Shown here one piece after another: positions 8,805 through 17,976 of a stretch of DNA of 64,000 nt. Location of the stretch: contig NZ_JADJJX010000001.1 of the NCBI RefSeq assembly GCF_016706325.1, forward strand, positions 1,054,001 to 1,118,000, in the 5' to 3' direction. Each line of letters starts with the position of its first letter. Position 1 is the first letter of the stretch. The DNA is from Methanothrix sp. (GTDB lineage Archaea > Halobacteriota > Methanosarcinia > Methanotrichales > Methanotrichaceae). The notes below the pieces were generated by a model. That model was not told where the DNA came from. It saw only the letters and a program-made list of their open reading frames with translations, and made no database searches. The position numbers and the translations under genes were made by a program.

Positions 8805-9818
8805 TCATCTCAGCATCACCTTGCTCATAGTGATCAGGAATAGAGCCATGAGCAGCCAGCCGAGCAGGGTCTCAAAGACAGTCAGGAACTCGAAGCCCTC
8901 GATGATGCAGATATTCTGGGGGGCCCGGCCAAGAAACCACATGCTGCTGAAGTAGAAGGCATCGCTCAGGGTTATGATGCTCCCTGGATCGGCAGAGGCT
9001 GATGGCTGGAGGGCATGTCCTCCCCAATAGATGGCAGTGAAGAGGATGATCAGGGCCAGGCTGAGGAGCATGGTGTGGGACGGCCGGACCCCATAGCCGC
9101 AGGAGAGCCAGGCCAATTTGTCGACCAATCTCGGAAATGCCTTTGTGGTCCGGGTCTGCTTCTCCCTTCGATACTGATAGTAGCAGCAGTCCTCGTCCTC
9201 AAACTGCTCCAAATTTCTGAAGTTTTTTATCAGAGTGAGATAGACTGATCCATTGTAGGGAAGGTTGCTGCGGATGGAGTTCCAGCGGACTGCAATCCGG
9301 TTGTAGTTGAGGTCTTTTAAGTGAATGCTGGAGTGCTCCTCGAAGATGGCATCGGAGAGGCGCAGGGTGTAGACTTTGGCATTGGAGAGGTGAAAGCTGC
9401 GCTGGAATCTCGCCCGGCCAAAGTCTGCATCATTGAACCTGGCGCGAGAGAAGTTGGCCTCAGTGGCGAAGTGGGCACGGGAGAAGTTGGCCTCTCCTTG
9501 GAACTGGGCCAGGGAGAAGCCGGCATCCTCCTGGAAATTGGAGTCCGAGAAGTTGGCCACCTGAGAGAAGACTGTGCCATCAAAGTCCACCAGCCCCTGG
9601 AAGGCACAGCGATCGAAGAACGCATTGCCCTTGATCACAGAGTACTCTATCTTGATTATCGATCTTACGATCTTCCGCATATCCCTGTCCAAAGGGAGGT
9701 CCAGATCGTGCAGATCCAGGTCGCCATAGATGATGACGTTCTCGTACTCAACCGGCCTGCCCTCCTCTAGCCTCTTATGCACCTCTTCTGCTCTGATCAT
9801 CAGGAGGTTGTCGACCAT
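8805..9818 (-). CDS. Pentapeptide-repeat protein with C-terminal ion-channel-like domain
   Basis: 337 residues in two parts. Residues about 60-165 contain pentapeptide repeats with F at the centre (ANFSDSNF, ANFSRAHF, ANFSRARF, ADFGRARF), expected to fold as a right-handed quadrilateral helix. Residues about 245-337 hold two membrane helices (MLLSLALIILFTAIYWGG and LGWLLMALFLITMSKVML) around a re-entrant segment DAFYFSSMWFLG, like a two-helix ion channel unit though without a classical GYG filter. Such fusions are known in archaea but the function is not settled. It converges with the MarR-type gene. Confidence 0.75.
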   Translation of the reverse strand: MVDNLLMIRAEEVHKRLEEGRPVEYENVIIYGDLDLHDLDLPLDRDMRKIVRSIIKIEYSVIKGNAFFDRCAFQGLVDFDGTVFSQVANFSDSNFQEDAGFSLAQFQGEANFSRAHFATEANFSRARFNDADFGRARFQRSFHLSNAKVYTLRLSDAIFEEHSSIHLKDLNYNRIAVRWNSIRSNLPYNGSVYLTLIKNFRNLEQFEDEDCCYYQYRREKQTRTTKAFPRLVDKLAWLSCGYGVRPSHTMLLSLALIILFTAIYWGGHALQPSASADPGSIITLSDAFYFSSMWFLGRAPQNICIIEGFEFLTVFETLLGWLLMALFLITMSKVMLR

Positions 9819-9867
9819 AAGCGCAGTGGCTTTCGATGAATGCAGATATGCCTTTCGCTCCCTCTGC

Positions 9868-10590
9868 TCAGCTCTCGCCTCTCCCCAAAAGCATCTCCTC
9901 TACCCAGTCCCAGTCATGCTCATAGATGTGGGCAGAGGCGCTGGTGGTGGAGATGGAGCCCGGCTCAGCCCCCACCTCGCAGGCGGCATACTCCAGCAGC
10001 CTGGCCAGGCCATAGAGGTTGGCGGGATAGGCGCCGGCGAAGTCATGGCTCCGGAAGAAGATGGAAAGGTGCAGCCTGCCGCCACGCAATTTGAAGTCGT
10101 CCACGATCATGCAGGGGACCTCATCCCGGGACGAGTCCAGGGGAGGGATCCAGGTGACTGCTGTGGCCCGACGGGTGGCAGGAGATTCCCGCAGCCGCCG
10201 GATGGCCATATCGATCTGATCCAGGGAGGGCATGCCCGGCATCCTCCAGGAGCGCAGCCTTTCTCCATAGGTATACTCAAAGCCGGGGTTCTCGCCGCAC
10301 TGGAGCTGATGGGCATACTCCTCCAGCCGTTCCTCATTCCAGGAGTACTCCTCAGGAATCATCTCTTGATATGGATCTTGCACCACCATCTGCAGGGATA
10401 AAAGCTCCAGGATACGAACCCCCCTCTCATCTACCATCTCCTCTCCCTGCCGCCAGATGAGGTTCAGGCCTCTGTGCCAGGCATCAGAGATGGTGCGTGC
10501 GCGAATAAACCTCCCAAGGCCATTGCTCTTCAGTTCAGATGATGATGTGTGCGGCAAATCCCATCCTCCTCCCGTACATGAGATCACCAT
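9868..10590 (-). CDS. thyA: Thymidylate synthase, methanogen type
   Basis: Makes dTMP from dUMP by reductive methylation; the methanogen branch uses a pterin carbon donor. The catalytic cysteine is in PCMIVDDFKLRGGRL, the arginines for phosphate binding in RESPATRRATAV, and the substrate-binding block is FFRSHDFAGAYPANLYG followed by SASAHIYEHDW. The product is 240 residues, slightly longer than the 215-225 of relatives, and the first 25 residues look unlike the family, so the true start may lie downstream (near RARTISDAW), though no ATG is present there. It is next to the pentapeptide protein with no obvious functional link. Confidence 0.88.
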   Translation of the reverse strand: MVISCTGGGWDLPHTSSSELKSNGLGRFIRARTISDAWHRGLNLIWRQGEEMVDERGVRILELLSLQMVVQDPYQEMIPEEYSWNEERLEEYAHQLQCGENPGFEYTYGERLRSWRMPGMPSLDQIDMAIRRLRESPATRRATAVTWIPPLDSSRDEVPCMIVDDFKLRGGRLHLSIFFRSHDFAGAYPANLYGLARLLEYAACEVGAEPGSISTTSASAHIYEHDWDWVEEMLLGRGES

Positions 10591-10614
10591 CCTCCCTTCA
10601 GTACTTCAAGTTTT

Positions 10615-10842
10615 TCAGGAGAGATGCCCGGTGAGATGATGGATCAACACCCCCAATCCTCCATAGCTGAATTCTATATTGATCAATCCGGCATAAGTCA
10701 CTATGAATATCAATATTATTATAAGTTCAATAAAGATGAGCAAAGCTATCAGAAACAGGCCGAATCCCGGCATTCTGATGGCCTCAATTGCAAAATCCCA
10801 CGGAGTCCTTCCCACTACCATATGAATCCTCACAGAGTGCAA
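10615..10842 (-). CDS. Possible small membrane protein
   Basis: A 75-residue frame with one very long hydrophobic run (GFGLFLIALLIFIELIIILIFIVTYAG), long enough for one or two membrane spans. No homology is recognised. It lies just upstream of the thymidylate synthase gene on the same strand and is the only likely coding content in the 360-bp space 10591-10950. An alternative start is the ATG eight codons in. AT-rich sequence could give such a frame by chance, so it is a weak call. Confidence 0.35.
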   Translation of the reverse strand: MHSVRIHMVVGRTPWDFAIEAIRMPGFGLFLIALLIFIELIIILIFIVTYAGLINIEFSYGGLGVLIHHLTGHLS

Positions 10843-10950
10843 CAGAGGATGTTCTTGTCAAAAGGCTATAAAGTGTGGGAATGAGGGCAGGGCGAAAGTG
10901 ATCGCTCCGGGAAAAGCTACTTTAATAAGGGGGTCGAAAAATCTTGACTG

Positions 10951-11541
10951 ATGGGAGACTTTGAGTGGGCGATGGTCAATTCGCTCAACACCTTCTTCGA
11001 GAGGGAGGGCATCGCCGCCATAGCCTACCGCCTGCGCCAGTCGCAATTCGCCACTCAGCTGGCCGATATCCTGGTGGACTCCAAAATTCCTGAGTACTAC
11101 CTGGCCATTGAATGCAAGAGCCTGGATGCGCGCAAGACGAGGTCGCTGTACTTCAAGCAGCACTTCAGCACAGCCGCCGGGGCCCACCAGATAGAGAGGG
11201 AGACGGATTTCATCACTCGCTCCGGCCGCCAGGGCATACTGGCAGTGGAGCTGCGAAATGGAACGGGCAGGAGCAAGACAGCCCACCTAATCCCCTGGGG
11301 GTTGATCTTCGACCGCTACAATGAGGGCGGGGCAGGGATAACATTACAGGAGATCCAGGTGAATCCCCCCCTGAGTAGAAAGGGCAGAGCCTATGAGATA
11401 TCCCGTCTGGATATACTGAGGATCACTGGATACTACGATCTGGTGCTCAATGATCGCTCTATAGATACAGAGCCCTGCTCTGAGGATCTGCTCTTTGAGG
11501 ATCTATGCCCTGAGGGTGAGGATCTAGGCCTTGAGGAGTGA
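10951..11541 (+). CDS. Holliday-junction-resolvase-like / PD-(D/E)XK nuclease
   Basis: 196 residues with a restriction-endonuclease fold signature: QLADILVDSKIPEYYLAIECKSL carries the acidic residue followed by E-C-K, the D-(x)n-ExK catalytic motif, at about residues 30-58. The following GAHQIERETDFITRSGRQGI and AVELRNG fit the rest of the core. Similar small proteins occur across Methanosarcinales and are annotated as nuclease-like; DNA substrate is unknown. The C-terminus is acidic and low-complexity (EDLLFEDLCPEGEDLGLEE). Single gene, with rubrerythrin 110 bp downstream. Confidence 0.65.
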   Translation: MGDFEWAMVNSLNTFFEREGIAAIAYRLRQSQFATQLADILVDSKIPEYYLAIECKSLDARKTRSLYFKQHFSTAAGAHQIERETDFITRSGRQGILAVELRNGTGRSKTAHLIPWGLIFDRYNEGGAGITLQEIQVNPPLSRKGRAYEISRLDILRITGYYDLVLNDRSIDTEPCSEDLLFEDLCPEGEDLGLEE

Positions 11542-11650
11542 ATGATCCGATCATTCTAAAATTTCCATCGCTTCATCTGAGAGAAAACAACTGAAAAGAA
11601 CTGCAGGTATCGAACCAGTATTGAGCCATCATGAACAGGAGCAAAAGGAT

Positions 11651-12148
11651 ATGAGCCGAACAGAGGATTTCTTATGGGAGGCGTTTGCCGGCGAGTCCCA
11701 GGCGAACAGGAAGTACAGCGCATTTGCTGCTCAGGCGGACAAAGAGGGCCATCCCCAGGCCGCCAGGCTTTTCCGGGCAGCAGCAGAGGCAGAAGCAGTG
11801 CACGCGGCCAACCATCTGCGCGCCCTGAAGGGCATAAAGGGCACCAAGGAGAACCTGCGCGAGGCGATCGCCGGAGAGACGCATGAGTTCAAGTATATGT
11901 ATCCGGAGATGATTGCTGCGGCAAAGGAGGAGGAGGCAAGTGATGCTGAGAGGTCATTTAACTATGCCAATGCAGTGGAAGAGCATCATGCCCGGCTTTA
12001 TCATAACATGCTCGATGGGCTGGACTCCCAAAGGGAGCTGTTCCCCTATTATGTCTGCCCGGTGTGTGGCATGACTGTGGAGCGCGAGGCTCCTGATAAG
12101 TGCCCGGTCTGCGGGGTCAAGGGAAGCATGTTCAAGAGGGTCGAGTAG
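11651..12148 (+). CDS. Rubrerythrin
   Basis: Non-haem di-iron peroxidase that reduces hydrogen peroxide in anaerobes, about 165 residues. The N-terminal four-helix domain supplies the iron ligands (FAGESQANRKY, EAEAVHAANH, GETHEFKYMYPEM, NAVEEHHARLY) and the C-terminus is a rubredoxin-like iron site with two CPVCG knuckles (YVCPVCGMTV and CPVCGVKGS). The ATG at 11651 is preferred to an in-frame TTG at 11621 because AAAGG lies just before it and the protein then starts at the family position. It probably serves oxidative-stress defence of the strictly anaerobic host. Confidence 0.95.
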   Translation: MSRTEDFLWEAFAGESQANRKYSAFAAQADKEGHPQAARLFRAAAEAEAVHAANHLRALKGIKGTKENLREAIAGETHEFKYMYPEMIAAAKEEEASDAERSFNYANAVEEHHARLYHNMLDGLDSQRELFPYYVCPVCGMTVEREAPDKCPVCGVKGSMFKRVE

Positions 12149-12187
12149 AGCAAAAAAGATTTACCCTGTTCCATCCATCTCCTTCCC

Positions 12188-13306
12188 ATGAGACACCTCA
12201 TGATAATGGCGGTGGCCCTGCTGCTCATATGCACCTGTGCCTCTTGCCAGACAGCTGATCGCTCCCGTGATGATGCCATATCATCCGCTCTGAAGGAGAT
12301 GGTGATCGCATCATCTGACGATCTGAAATCCTACACATTTTTTATGAAGATGGAGCTGGATATGGCGCTTGAGAACCTCTCCTCCGGCCAGTCCCAGCGG
12401 CTTCAGACCCGTTCCATCGGCTTTGGCCTGGTAAATATGACCGATGAGGCCCTGAAGCTGGTCATGGCCTCTTTGACCCTTGCCCCTGGCGATGAGGGCA
12501 ACTCCTCAGCAGTGGCCCTGGAGGAGTATCTGCAGAACGAGACCATTTATATCAAGATGAACGGCGACTGGACTGCTCTGACCTTATCCGGATTGGGCGG
12601 CGCCTGGTCCCGGCAGAATCCCCTGGAACAGCAGGCCGATATGCTCAATCTCTCCCGGCTCACTCTGATCGGCTCGGAGATGGTGGAGGGCGAGGAGTGC
12701 TATAAGGTGAGAGCAGAGGTGGACATCGCCTCTTATGCTGATCTCCTTTCCCGGGAGGCGGCCGCATATGTGCCCTTCCTCCCTATGAACATCCCCGACC
12801 TCTTCCACAATGCGAGCCTGGAGGTCCACTACTGGATATCCAAAGAGAGCCATCTCATAAAAAGGGCGGATATATCAGAGATCCTCTATATGACCGCTCC
12901 ATCTATGGAACAGCTGGCGGCGGGGGAGGAGAACACAGCGATCAGCATAACCTCCACCACCTCCATGCTCTTCGATGGCTTCAATGAGAGCATAAATATC
13001 GCTCTGCCGGCCGAGGCCAGTGCCGCTCAGCTCTTGCAGATCCCCTCTTATCCCCAGAGCGAGGCGGTCGCCCTCAGCTCTGTGGATGAGATGGGACTGA
13101 ATGAGACAGCAGTCACTGAGCCTCTTGCGGCGATGGCTGATGCCCTCCCTCAAGATAATGCAGGCGCCGTTCTGGGCAGCCAATCTCAGGAGAATTCCTC
13201 CCGCTTCAAGGCCAGCAATACAACGATCAGTGGGATGCCGATAAACAACACCTACGCAAAGACCAGGCTTCCCCTGCCCGATCCGCGCCCCGGAATCATC
13301 CATTAG
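12188..13306 (+). CDS. Secreted or lipid-anchored protein, LolA/LppX-like fold suspected
   Basis: 372 residues with an N-terminal signal (MIMAVALLLICTCASC) whose CASC-Q end resembles a lipobox. The body (LKSYTFFMKMELDM, ETIYIKMNGDWTALTLSG, EGEECYKVRAEVD, YWISKESHLIKRADI) has the pattern of archaeal secreted proteins related to LolA/LppX-type lipoprotein carriers. Several N-x-S/T sequons (for example NLSS, NMTD, NETI, NASL) suit glycosylation by AglB. The last 110 residues are low-complexity. Function is not known. Confidence 0.65.
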   Translation: MRHLMIMAVALLLICTCASCQTADRSRDDAISSALKEMVIASSDDLKSYTFFMKMELDMALENLSSGQSQRLQTRSIGFGLVNMTDEALKLVMASLTLAPGDEGNSSAVALEEYLQNETIYIKMNGDWTALTLSGLGGAWSRQNPLEQQADMLNLSRLTLIGSEMVEGEECYKVRAEVDIASYADLLSREAAAYVPFLPMNIPDLFHNASLEVHYWISKESHLIKRADISEILYMTAPSMEQLAAGEENTAISITSTTSMLFDGFNESINIALPAEASAAQLLQIPSYPQSEAVALSSVDEMGLNETAVTEPLAAMADALPQDNAGAVLGSQSQENSSRFKASNTTISGMPINNTYAKTRLPLPDPRPGIIH

Positions 13307-13370
13307 CCGGGAGGGCTTGAAGTCTCTTCCTTCCCTTTTTGCCGCCCTCTCTGGGCCTTTCCCCCGCCCC

Positions 13371-13859
13371 TCAATGGCCCAGATATCCGCCTGCACCGCC
13401 CTCAAGGGGGCCGGCGTCCTCATAGCCCTGCCGCTGTCCAGTCCCTGCCAGCCGGGTGAGCATCCCGGGATTGAAAAGCAGGTGGAGGGCATTTATGGCA
13501 TGCTCTGCTGTGCGTCTTTCCGCCAGCCAGGCCAAAGTCCTCTCATCCTGCGCCTCGTCCTCGTGCACGAAGACCTCCAGGATGTGCTTGTTGGTCATGA
13601 GCTGGGCCATGATCAGGCCGCTGGAGGCCTCATGGGCGCACATCTTATCCTTCTCCGCTGAGCCGGGCATGCCGAGGGCGATGACGATATCGCAACCCTG
13701 CTCATCCAGCAGCCTCTTGGCCGCCACAGGGAGATCTTTGATCCCGGGGACGGTGTAGCGGACGATCTGGACTGAGGCCTCCCTCTTGATGGTGCTCATA
13801 GCCGCCCGGGCCATATCCACCCGGGCGAAGGTGGTGTCGGCAATGCCGATGCGTTTCAT
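13371..13859 (-). CDS. ribC: Riboflavin synthase, archaeal type
   Basis: Archaeal riboflavin synthase, which dismutates two 6,7-dimethyl-8-ribityllumazine molecules to riboflavin and is unrelated to the bacterial enzyme but similar to lumazine synthase. 162 residues. Diagnostic stretches are RIGIADTTFARVDMARAA at the N-terminus, VRYTVPGIKDLPVAAKRL and the highly conserved EKDKMCAHEASSGLIMAQL with NKHILEVFVHEDEA. Riboflavin feeds flavin and F420 biosynthesis. Convergent with the secreted protein to its left. A CCTAAAAGCC stretch about 26 bases before the ATG would fit a leaderless start. Confidence 0.95.
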   Translation of the reverse strand: MKRIGIADTTFARVDMARAAMSTIKREASVQIVRYTVPGIKDLPVAAKRLLDEQGCDIVIALGMPGSAEKDKMCAHEASSGLIMAQLMTNKHILEVFVHEDEAQDERTLAWLAERRTAEHAINALHLLFNPGMLTRLAGTGQRQGYEDAGPLEGGAGGYLGH

Positions 13860-13939
13860 AGTGGAGCAGTTGGAGGGATTGGCTTTTAGGCTTATCGGCC
13901 TTCACAAAAAAAGTGATGAAATCGGAACGGGCGGCCATC

Positions 13940-15184
13940 TCATTCTGGATAGGTGAAGGCACCCTTCTCCGTCGGATTGTAGTCCAGATTCATCAGATCG
14001 CTGAGGAACTCTCTATGCACCTGGACTGGATCGAGATCCCGGAACTGCTCCGGGTAGAGCCACTTAGCCACGGTCGCTGCTCCCACCACCAGCTGGGGGC
14101 CGATGGAGAAGTCTCCAGAGATGATGTGCACCCGCCCATTCCTCACTGCAGATATGTTTGCGAAGCCGCCAAAGCTCATGATCTCATCGTAATAGGCCTT
14201 CATCGCCTCGCTGTCGTCTGACTTGTATCCGCCCTTGTATGAGAGGCCCACTATGACCTCGGGATCCTTATCGATGACAAACTCCGCCTCCAGGTCTTTA
14301 TTGCCCTCCATAAAACCCCGGGCGATATTGATGCCCCCGGCATTGTCCACCAGATCGGTATAGCCGGTCTCGCTGGCATAGGCCCAGCGGGCAGTGGGAC
14401 CGGTATCGGCGCTCCTCTCCCTCTCCATGAGGACCCTCACCCGATCTTTATCCTCTATTAATGATGCCCGTTCCTCGATCTCCCCCACATAGCGGTCATA
14501 CCAGTCCAGGTATTTCTGGCTCGATTCGGGCTCGTCCAGGAGGAAGCCTAAAACTGCCATCTCCTCCCTCAGGCTGGCGGACCGGGATAGATCGAATCTG
14601 AGCACTTCTATCCCCTCAGGCAGCTTATCATCCAGTGCATCGGGGGATGGTATATTGGTGAAGGTGATCAGCAGATCGGGCTTCAGCGAGACGATCCTCT
14701 CTATATCCGGCTCCCTGGTGCTGCCCACAGCGGGAAGCTGGCTCATCCTGGGAAAGAGATCTGCTCTCTCCACTACAGTGCTGTCCACCCCCACTGCCCT
14801 CTCCTCACCGCTCAGGACGGCCAGGGCAATGGCATGGCGCATATTGAGGGGCAGGATCCTCTTTGAGGGCAGCTTCAGAGTCCGGTTCAGCTGATTGCCA
14901 TCGATCAGGCTGATCTTCTCTGCCCTGCCTCCCATAAGATCCTGCACCTGCTTGATATCTGACTGATCCACTATGCCGTCGAGGTTGGCATCGGAGAGCA
15001 TAGTGGCCTCTGCCGATCCGGCGATGATCTGCTGGATGAGATCTATATCCTCCTGGTCTATCCTATCGTCCATATTGGCATTGCCGAAGATATTCAATGT
15101 GAAATCAGAGCCAATTGCTATGCTGGCTGTGCATGCCGCCAGGGCGATCAACAATGCTGATGATATCCGAATTGATCTGTTCAT
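13940..15184 (-). CDS. ABC-transporter substrate-binding protein with N-terminal dockerin-like repeats
   Basis: 414 residues. A signal peptide (SALLIALAACTASIAIGS) is followed by two calcium-loop repeats of dockerin type, NANMDDRIDQEDIDLIQQII and DANLDGIVDQSDIKQVQDLM (about residues 34-85). The rest is a class III binding protein of the BtuF/FecB kind (RAVGVDSTVV, IVSLKPDLLITF, DLVDNAGGINIARGF, VIVGLS, GRVHIIS), which captures cobalamin, haem or iron-siderophore outside the cell. A strong GGAGG precedes the ATG. No permease is adjacent; a matching ABC ATPase lies far away at 53185-54009. Ligand unknown. Confidence 0.85.
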   Translation of the reverse strand: MNRSIRISSALLIALAACTASIAIGSDFTLNIFGNANMDDRIDQEDIDLIQQIIAGSAEATMLSDANLDGIVDQSDIKQVQDLMGGRAEKISLIDGNQLNRTLKLPSKRILPLNMRHAIALAVLSGEERAVGVDSTVVERADLFPRMSQLPAVGSTREPDIERIVSLKPDLLITFTNIPSPDALDDKLPEGIEVLRFDLSRSASLREEMAVLGFLLDEPESSQKYLDWYDRYVGEIEERASLIEDKDRVRVLMERERSADTGPTARWAYASETGYTDLVDNAGGINIARGFMEGNKDLEAEFVIDKDPEVIVGLSYKGGYKSDDSEAMKAYYDEIMSFGGFANISAVRNGRVHIISGDFSIGPQLVVGAATVAKWLYPEQFRDLDPVQVHREFLSDLMNLDYNPTEKGAFTYPE

Positions 15185-15365
15185 GACACCCCTCCTGGGA
15201 TTGACAATGATACCAAATATTTATTTTTTATTACCTTATAAGAAGACAACCAGGAATTTATAACTATCTCCCTGAATTGGCCGCCATCTGGATGGTGATG
15301 TGATGATGCCACTGACCAGAGCTGGTGGATTGGAGGGAGGATGGATCAAGATCCTCCGGCCTGAT

Positions 15366-16129
15366 CTAGATCCTGAAATTCTCTTCCTTTGCTATCAGCT
15401 CTAACTCCCTTCTGCAGGCGAGCAGCTCATCCGGGCGCCCATCTATCAGCAGCCGGACAGCACCCTCTGCTCCCCCCACCCCTCCCGCAGCCAGGATCTC
15501 AGCTTCGGCACCTGAGAGCAGCCTTATGGCCTCGATCTCGGTGAAGACCTCTCCTGGCAGGAGCAGAATCCGCGGGCCGCTCCTGCCCTGGGCATTGGCC
15601 CGCGCCGCCAGATCGATCAGATCTCCGGGTATGCGCTTTTCCAGCCCCACGGGGAGGATCAAGCCCACCCTGCGGCCTGCAGCCGCCTGCAGGGCAGCAA
15701 TCGCCGTGCCTCCCTGGGGGTGGCCGATCAAAACCCCAGCCTGATGGCGAACCGGGTCAAGAGCATTGGCCCCCTTGAGAATGAGATCCCCCTCCTCCAG
15801 GCTGGTGGCGACATCGAATATAGTGGCGCCCTTCTGCCAGACCCCTCTCTCTATAACCACGTCTCCAAAAAAATGGCTCTCATCGGCCAGGCGGCCCTCA
15901 GCAGTGGTCATTCCTGGCGGGAGGGTGATCCCCCGGAAGAACTGCCTCTTAGAGAAGCCCTCCTCCTGGCCCAATGCCCTCAATATCTCCTCTGCCAGGT
16001 AGCCGTTGGTGGTGCCGGCGATGATCACCATGGTATGGGAGTGCATAGCCTCTTGAACAGCGGGGTGGATGGCTAGGGCTCTTGCTATCAGTCTTTTTCC
16101 TGCCGCCGGGTGAGTACGAACTGATACAT
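15366..16129 (-). CDS. Conserved methanogen protein of unknown function, frameshifted at its start
   Basis: About 250 residues conserved in methanogens with no assigned function (KRLIARALAIHPAVQEAMHS, VIIAGTTNGYLAEEIL, FFRGITLPPG, GEVFTEIEAIRLLSGA, AAGGVGGAEGAVRLL). In frame there is no ATG, GTG or TTG before codon GKRL. An ATG at 16129 lies about 26 bases from a TTTATAT box (near 16150-16156), as for a leaderless gene, and reads MYQFVLT before running out of frame; one missing C near 16110 would join it to PAAGKRLIARAL. So a single-base deletion (or sequencing error) is likely. The frame extending to 16385 covers the 93-bp repeat and is not genuine. Confidence 0.6.
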
Positions 16130-16279
16130 ATCTATGGCAGAGGCATCTTGATTGATATAAATCCGCTGAGGAGAGGTGATGATCAAGGAGGATAAGCGAT
16201 GCCGATCGCTCCTCCCCTTCCCGGGATTGAAGGGGGATTTTTCTCTGCTGTCGACCGATAGAATTAATAAGGATAATTG

Positions 16280-16372
16280 CTTCGCTACTGGTTTGTGGCC
16301 GGGGGCGGCTTTTCCTTACATTCTCTTCCTTTACCTTTTGCCGCTCCCGGCCCTCTCCTCGTAGCATCCAAC
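16280..16372 (+). repeat. 93-bp direct repeat, copy 1, foldable as a long hairpin
   Basis: This segment recurs at 24340-24432 in the same orientation with only two differences. GGCCGGGGGCGGC (16298-16310) pairs with GCCGCTCCCGGCC across a loop of about 30 nt, and GCTAC near the left pairs with GTAGC near the right, separated by a symmetrical 8/8 internal loop. The copies flank the AT-rich insertion-sequence island. Nature unknown: attachment-like direct repeats, a miniature element or an RNA are all possible. Confidence 0.85.
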
Positions 16373-16406
16373 GGCACTGTCTCAAATGCTAGTGTTATAA
16401 TTCAAA

Positions 16407-17654
16407 TACCCCTCTCCTAAAATCTATTTTATCTTAGGGCTTCATTCGAGCTGAATTCAAATTTAACTTACAAATTTAGAATATTTTTTTGATTAAACTC
16501 AAGGAGATGTTCAAAATACGAATTCAAGTAGCTATGAAAACTTTTAAGTAATTTGGACACCTAATATCAGGTTGCACAACCAAAGGAGGTTGGATATTAT
16601 GTTGTCTCCTTAATTCCTGATATCAGGCATCCAAAATGGATTATAGTCGTCAAATTACTTGAGATTATCGCTTCTCCAAGAGCTAATAAAATCGCGGGCA
16701 GATTAAAAATATATGACAAAGATAAATTTTTATTGTCAATCAAAGTCTTAATCCTATCGGATCTATTTGAAAGAGATATTTCAAGGCTTGTTTCCGAAAT
16801 AAATGAAAATATTGCCTTAAAGAGGCTTTTAGGGATTAATTCAAAGGTAAAAGCAAATGAAATATACAAGATGCAGTCAAATCTCGATTATGAATTGATT
16901 TTCACGTTTTTTAAAAGATTATTTCAGCCTAGAAAGAGATTGAGGGATAAAAAGGTAGAAACAGTAATTATTGACACTAGTTCTATCGCTATCGACCTTA
17001 ATTTGTGGAGAAACCGACATAGAATTGGTAAGGGAGATAAAAATATAAATATTCATATGGTCCATCTATAGGATATTATGTCGGATTTAAGTTGATTTTG
17101 GCAATAAATCAGGATAATGAGCTCCTGGGGTTTGAAATTTTCAAAAACTCGCCCAATGACTCTAAAATGCTTATTCCTTTCCTCGATAAGCTATATCGCT
17201 CTAAAATTATCAAATTGGAAGATATAATCATCTGTGATAAGGGTTTTACGTCAAAAAACAATTATCAGACTATCATCAATAGATTTAACATCGTTCCGAT
17301 CATATATCCCAGGAAAAACACAAATTTAGAGAAGATAATTCATAACCTAAATCCACCTTTGGATTTGTTTTTGTAAAAAATATAATTTGGCCATTTGGAA
17401 ACGAACTGTAGTTGCTTTCAAAAAACTAATCTATGAATGGGAGAGTTTCAAGATAATAAGGTCGAATATTGAAGATTTCTTTAATATCGCTAAGAATTTT
17501 CTAGGAATGAACCGAAACCATCAATATACGAAGGTTAGCATCGAAAAGAGGGTTGCTCGAATAATTTTCTTGACCCAAACGTTGATTTGTTTGTTGGATG
17601 ATCTAAATATTGATAAAAGGGCCATACCATATTGGTGATCTTGGGAGAGGGGTA
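16407..17654 (+). mobile_element. ISM1-like insertion sequence, copy 1 (degenerate)
   Basis: A 1248-bp element with terminal inverted repeats TACCCCTCTCC at 16407 and GGAGAGGGGTA ending at 17654; similarity of the ends continues to about 18 bp. It is flanked by an 8-bp target duplication AATTCAAA (16399-16406 and 17655-17662). Size, 8-bp duplication and a single DDE transposase suggest the ISM1 group known from methanogens; that family call is from memory of the type, not a search. It sits beside the end of the IS630 remnant. A second copy occupies 57216-58442. Confidence 0.85.
16599..17638 (+). pseudogene. Transposase of ISM1-like element, copy 1, multiple frameshifts
   Basis: The intended start is ATG 16599 behind an AAAGGAGG Shine-Dalgarno, but a stop follows after four codons because one C is missing compared with copy 2 (CTCCTT versus CTCCCTT). 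Reading then continues in other frames: IAGRLKIYDKDKFLLS, KVLILSDLFERDIS, then TVIIDTSSIAIDLNLWR (first acidic catalytic motif), a break near 17040, then GYYVGFKLILAINQDNELLG, DIIICDKGFTSKNNYQ, and after a further break near 17377 IRSNIEDFFNIAKNFLGMNR with the last acidic motif. The protein cannot be made intact as written. Confidence 0.85.
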
Positions 17655-17663
17655 AATTCAAAT

Positions 17664-17880
17664 TAACATATCAATACGCCCGATTCGTTATCAACAACAA
17701 TTCCTCCGGCCATTTTATCCATTTTGTATTTCCACTTAAATATAATAAGCATTTCATTCATACTTTCAATATATTGGCTTATCCTCGCGATCAACTCCTC
17801 TTTAGAGGACACACGAATTCCTCTCAGCATGCTTCGAGTCATTTTGCTGAATAAGCTCTCGATTATATTTAGCCAAGAAG
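17664..17880 (-). pseudogene. IS630-family transposase, C-terminal fragment
   Basis: Read on the minus strand this gives TSWLNIIESLFSKMTRSMLR followed by GIRVSSKEELIARISQYIES and a stop at 17664-17666, the typical C-terminus of an IS630/Tc1-like transposase with the last catalytic acidic residue in NIIE. Its upstream part continues at 20283-20418, on the far side of the IS21 element that splits it. The ISM1-like element lies immediately beyond its end. Confidence 0.8.
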
Positions 17881-17976
17881 TGTATCCGCCGGTCCAAATT
17901 TGACCCCCCGCGCCGATCCGATTTTGACCCCCTTAGACGACTAACCTAACTCATAGAGTATAAAGTTCACGTCTCG

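Noticed and set aside
11621..11650. TTG start for rubrerythrin
   Set aside because: No ribosome-binding site, and the extra ten residues are unlike the family; ATG 11651 fits.
16130..16385. Upstream extension of the 15366 gene to 16385
   Set aside because: The extension translates the 93-bp repeat, which also occurs at 24340 outside any related gene.
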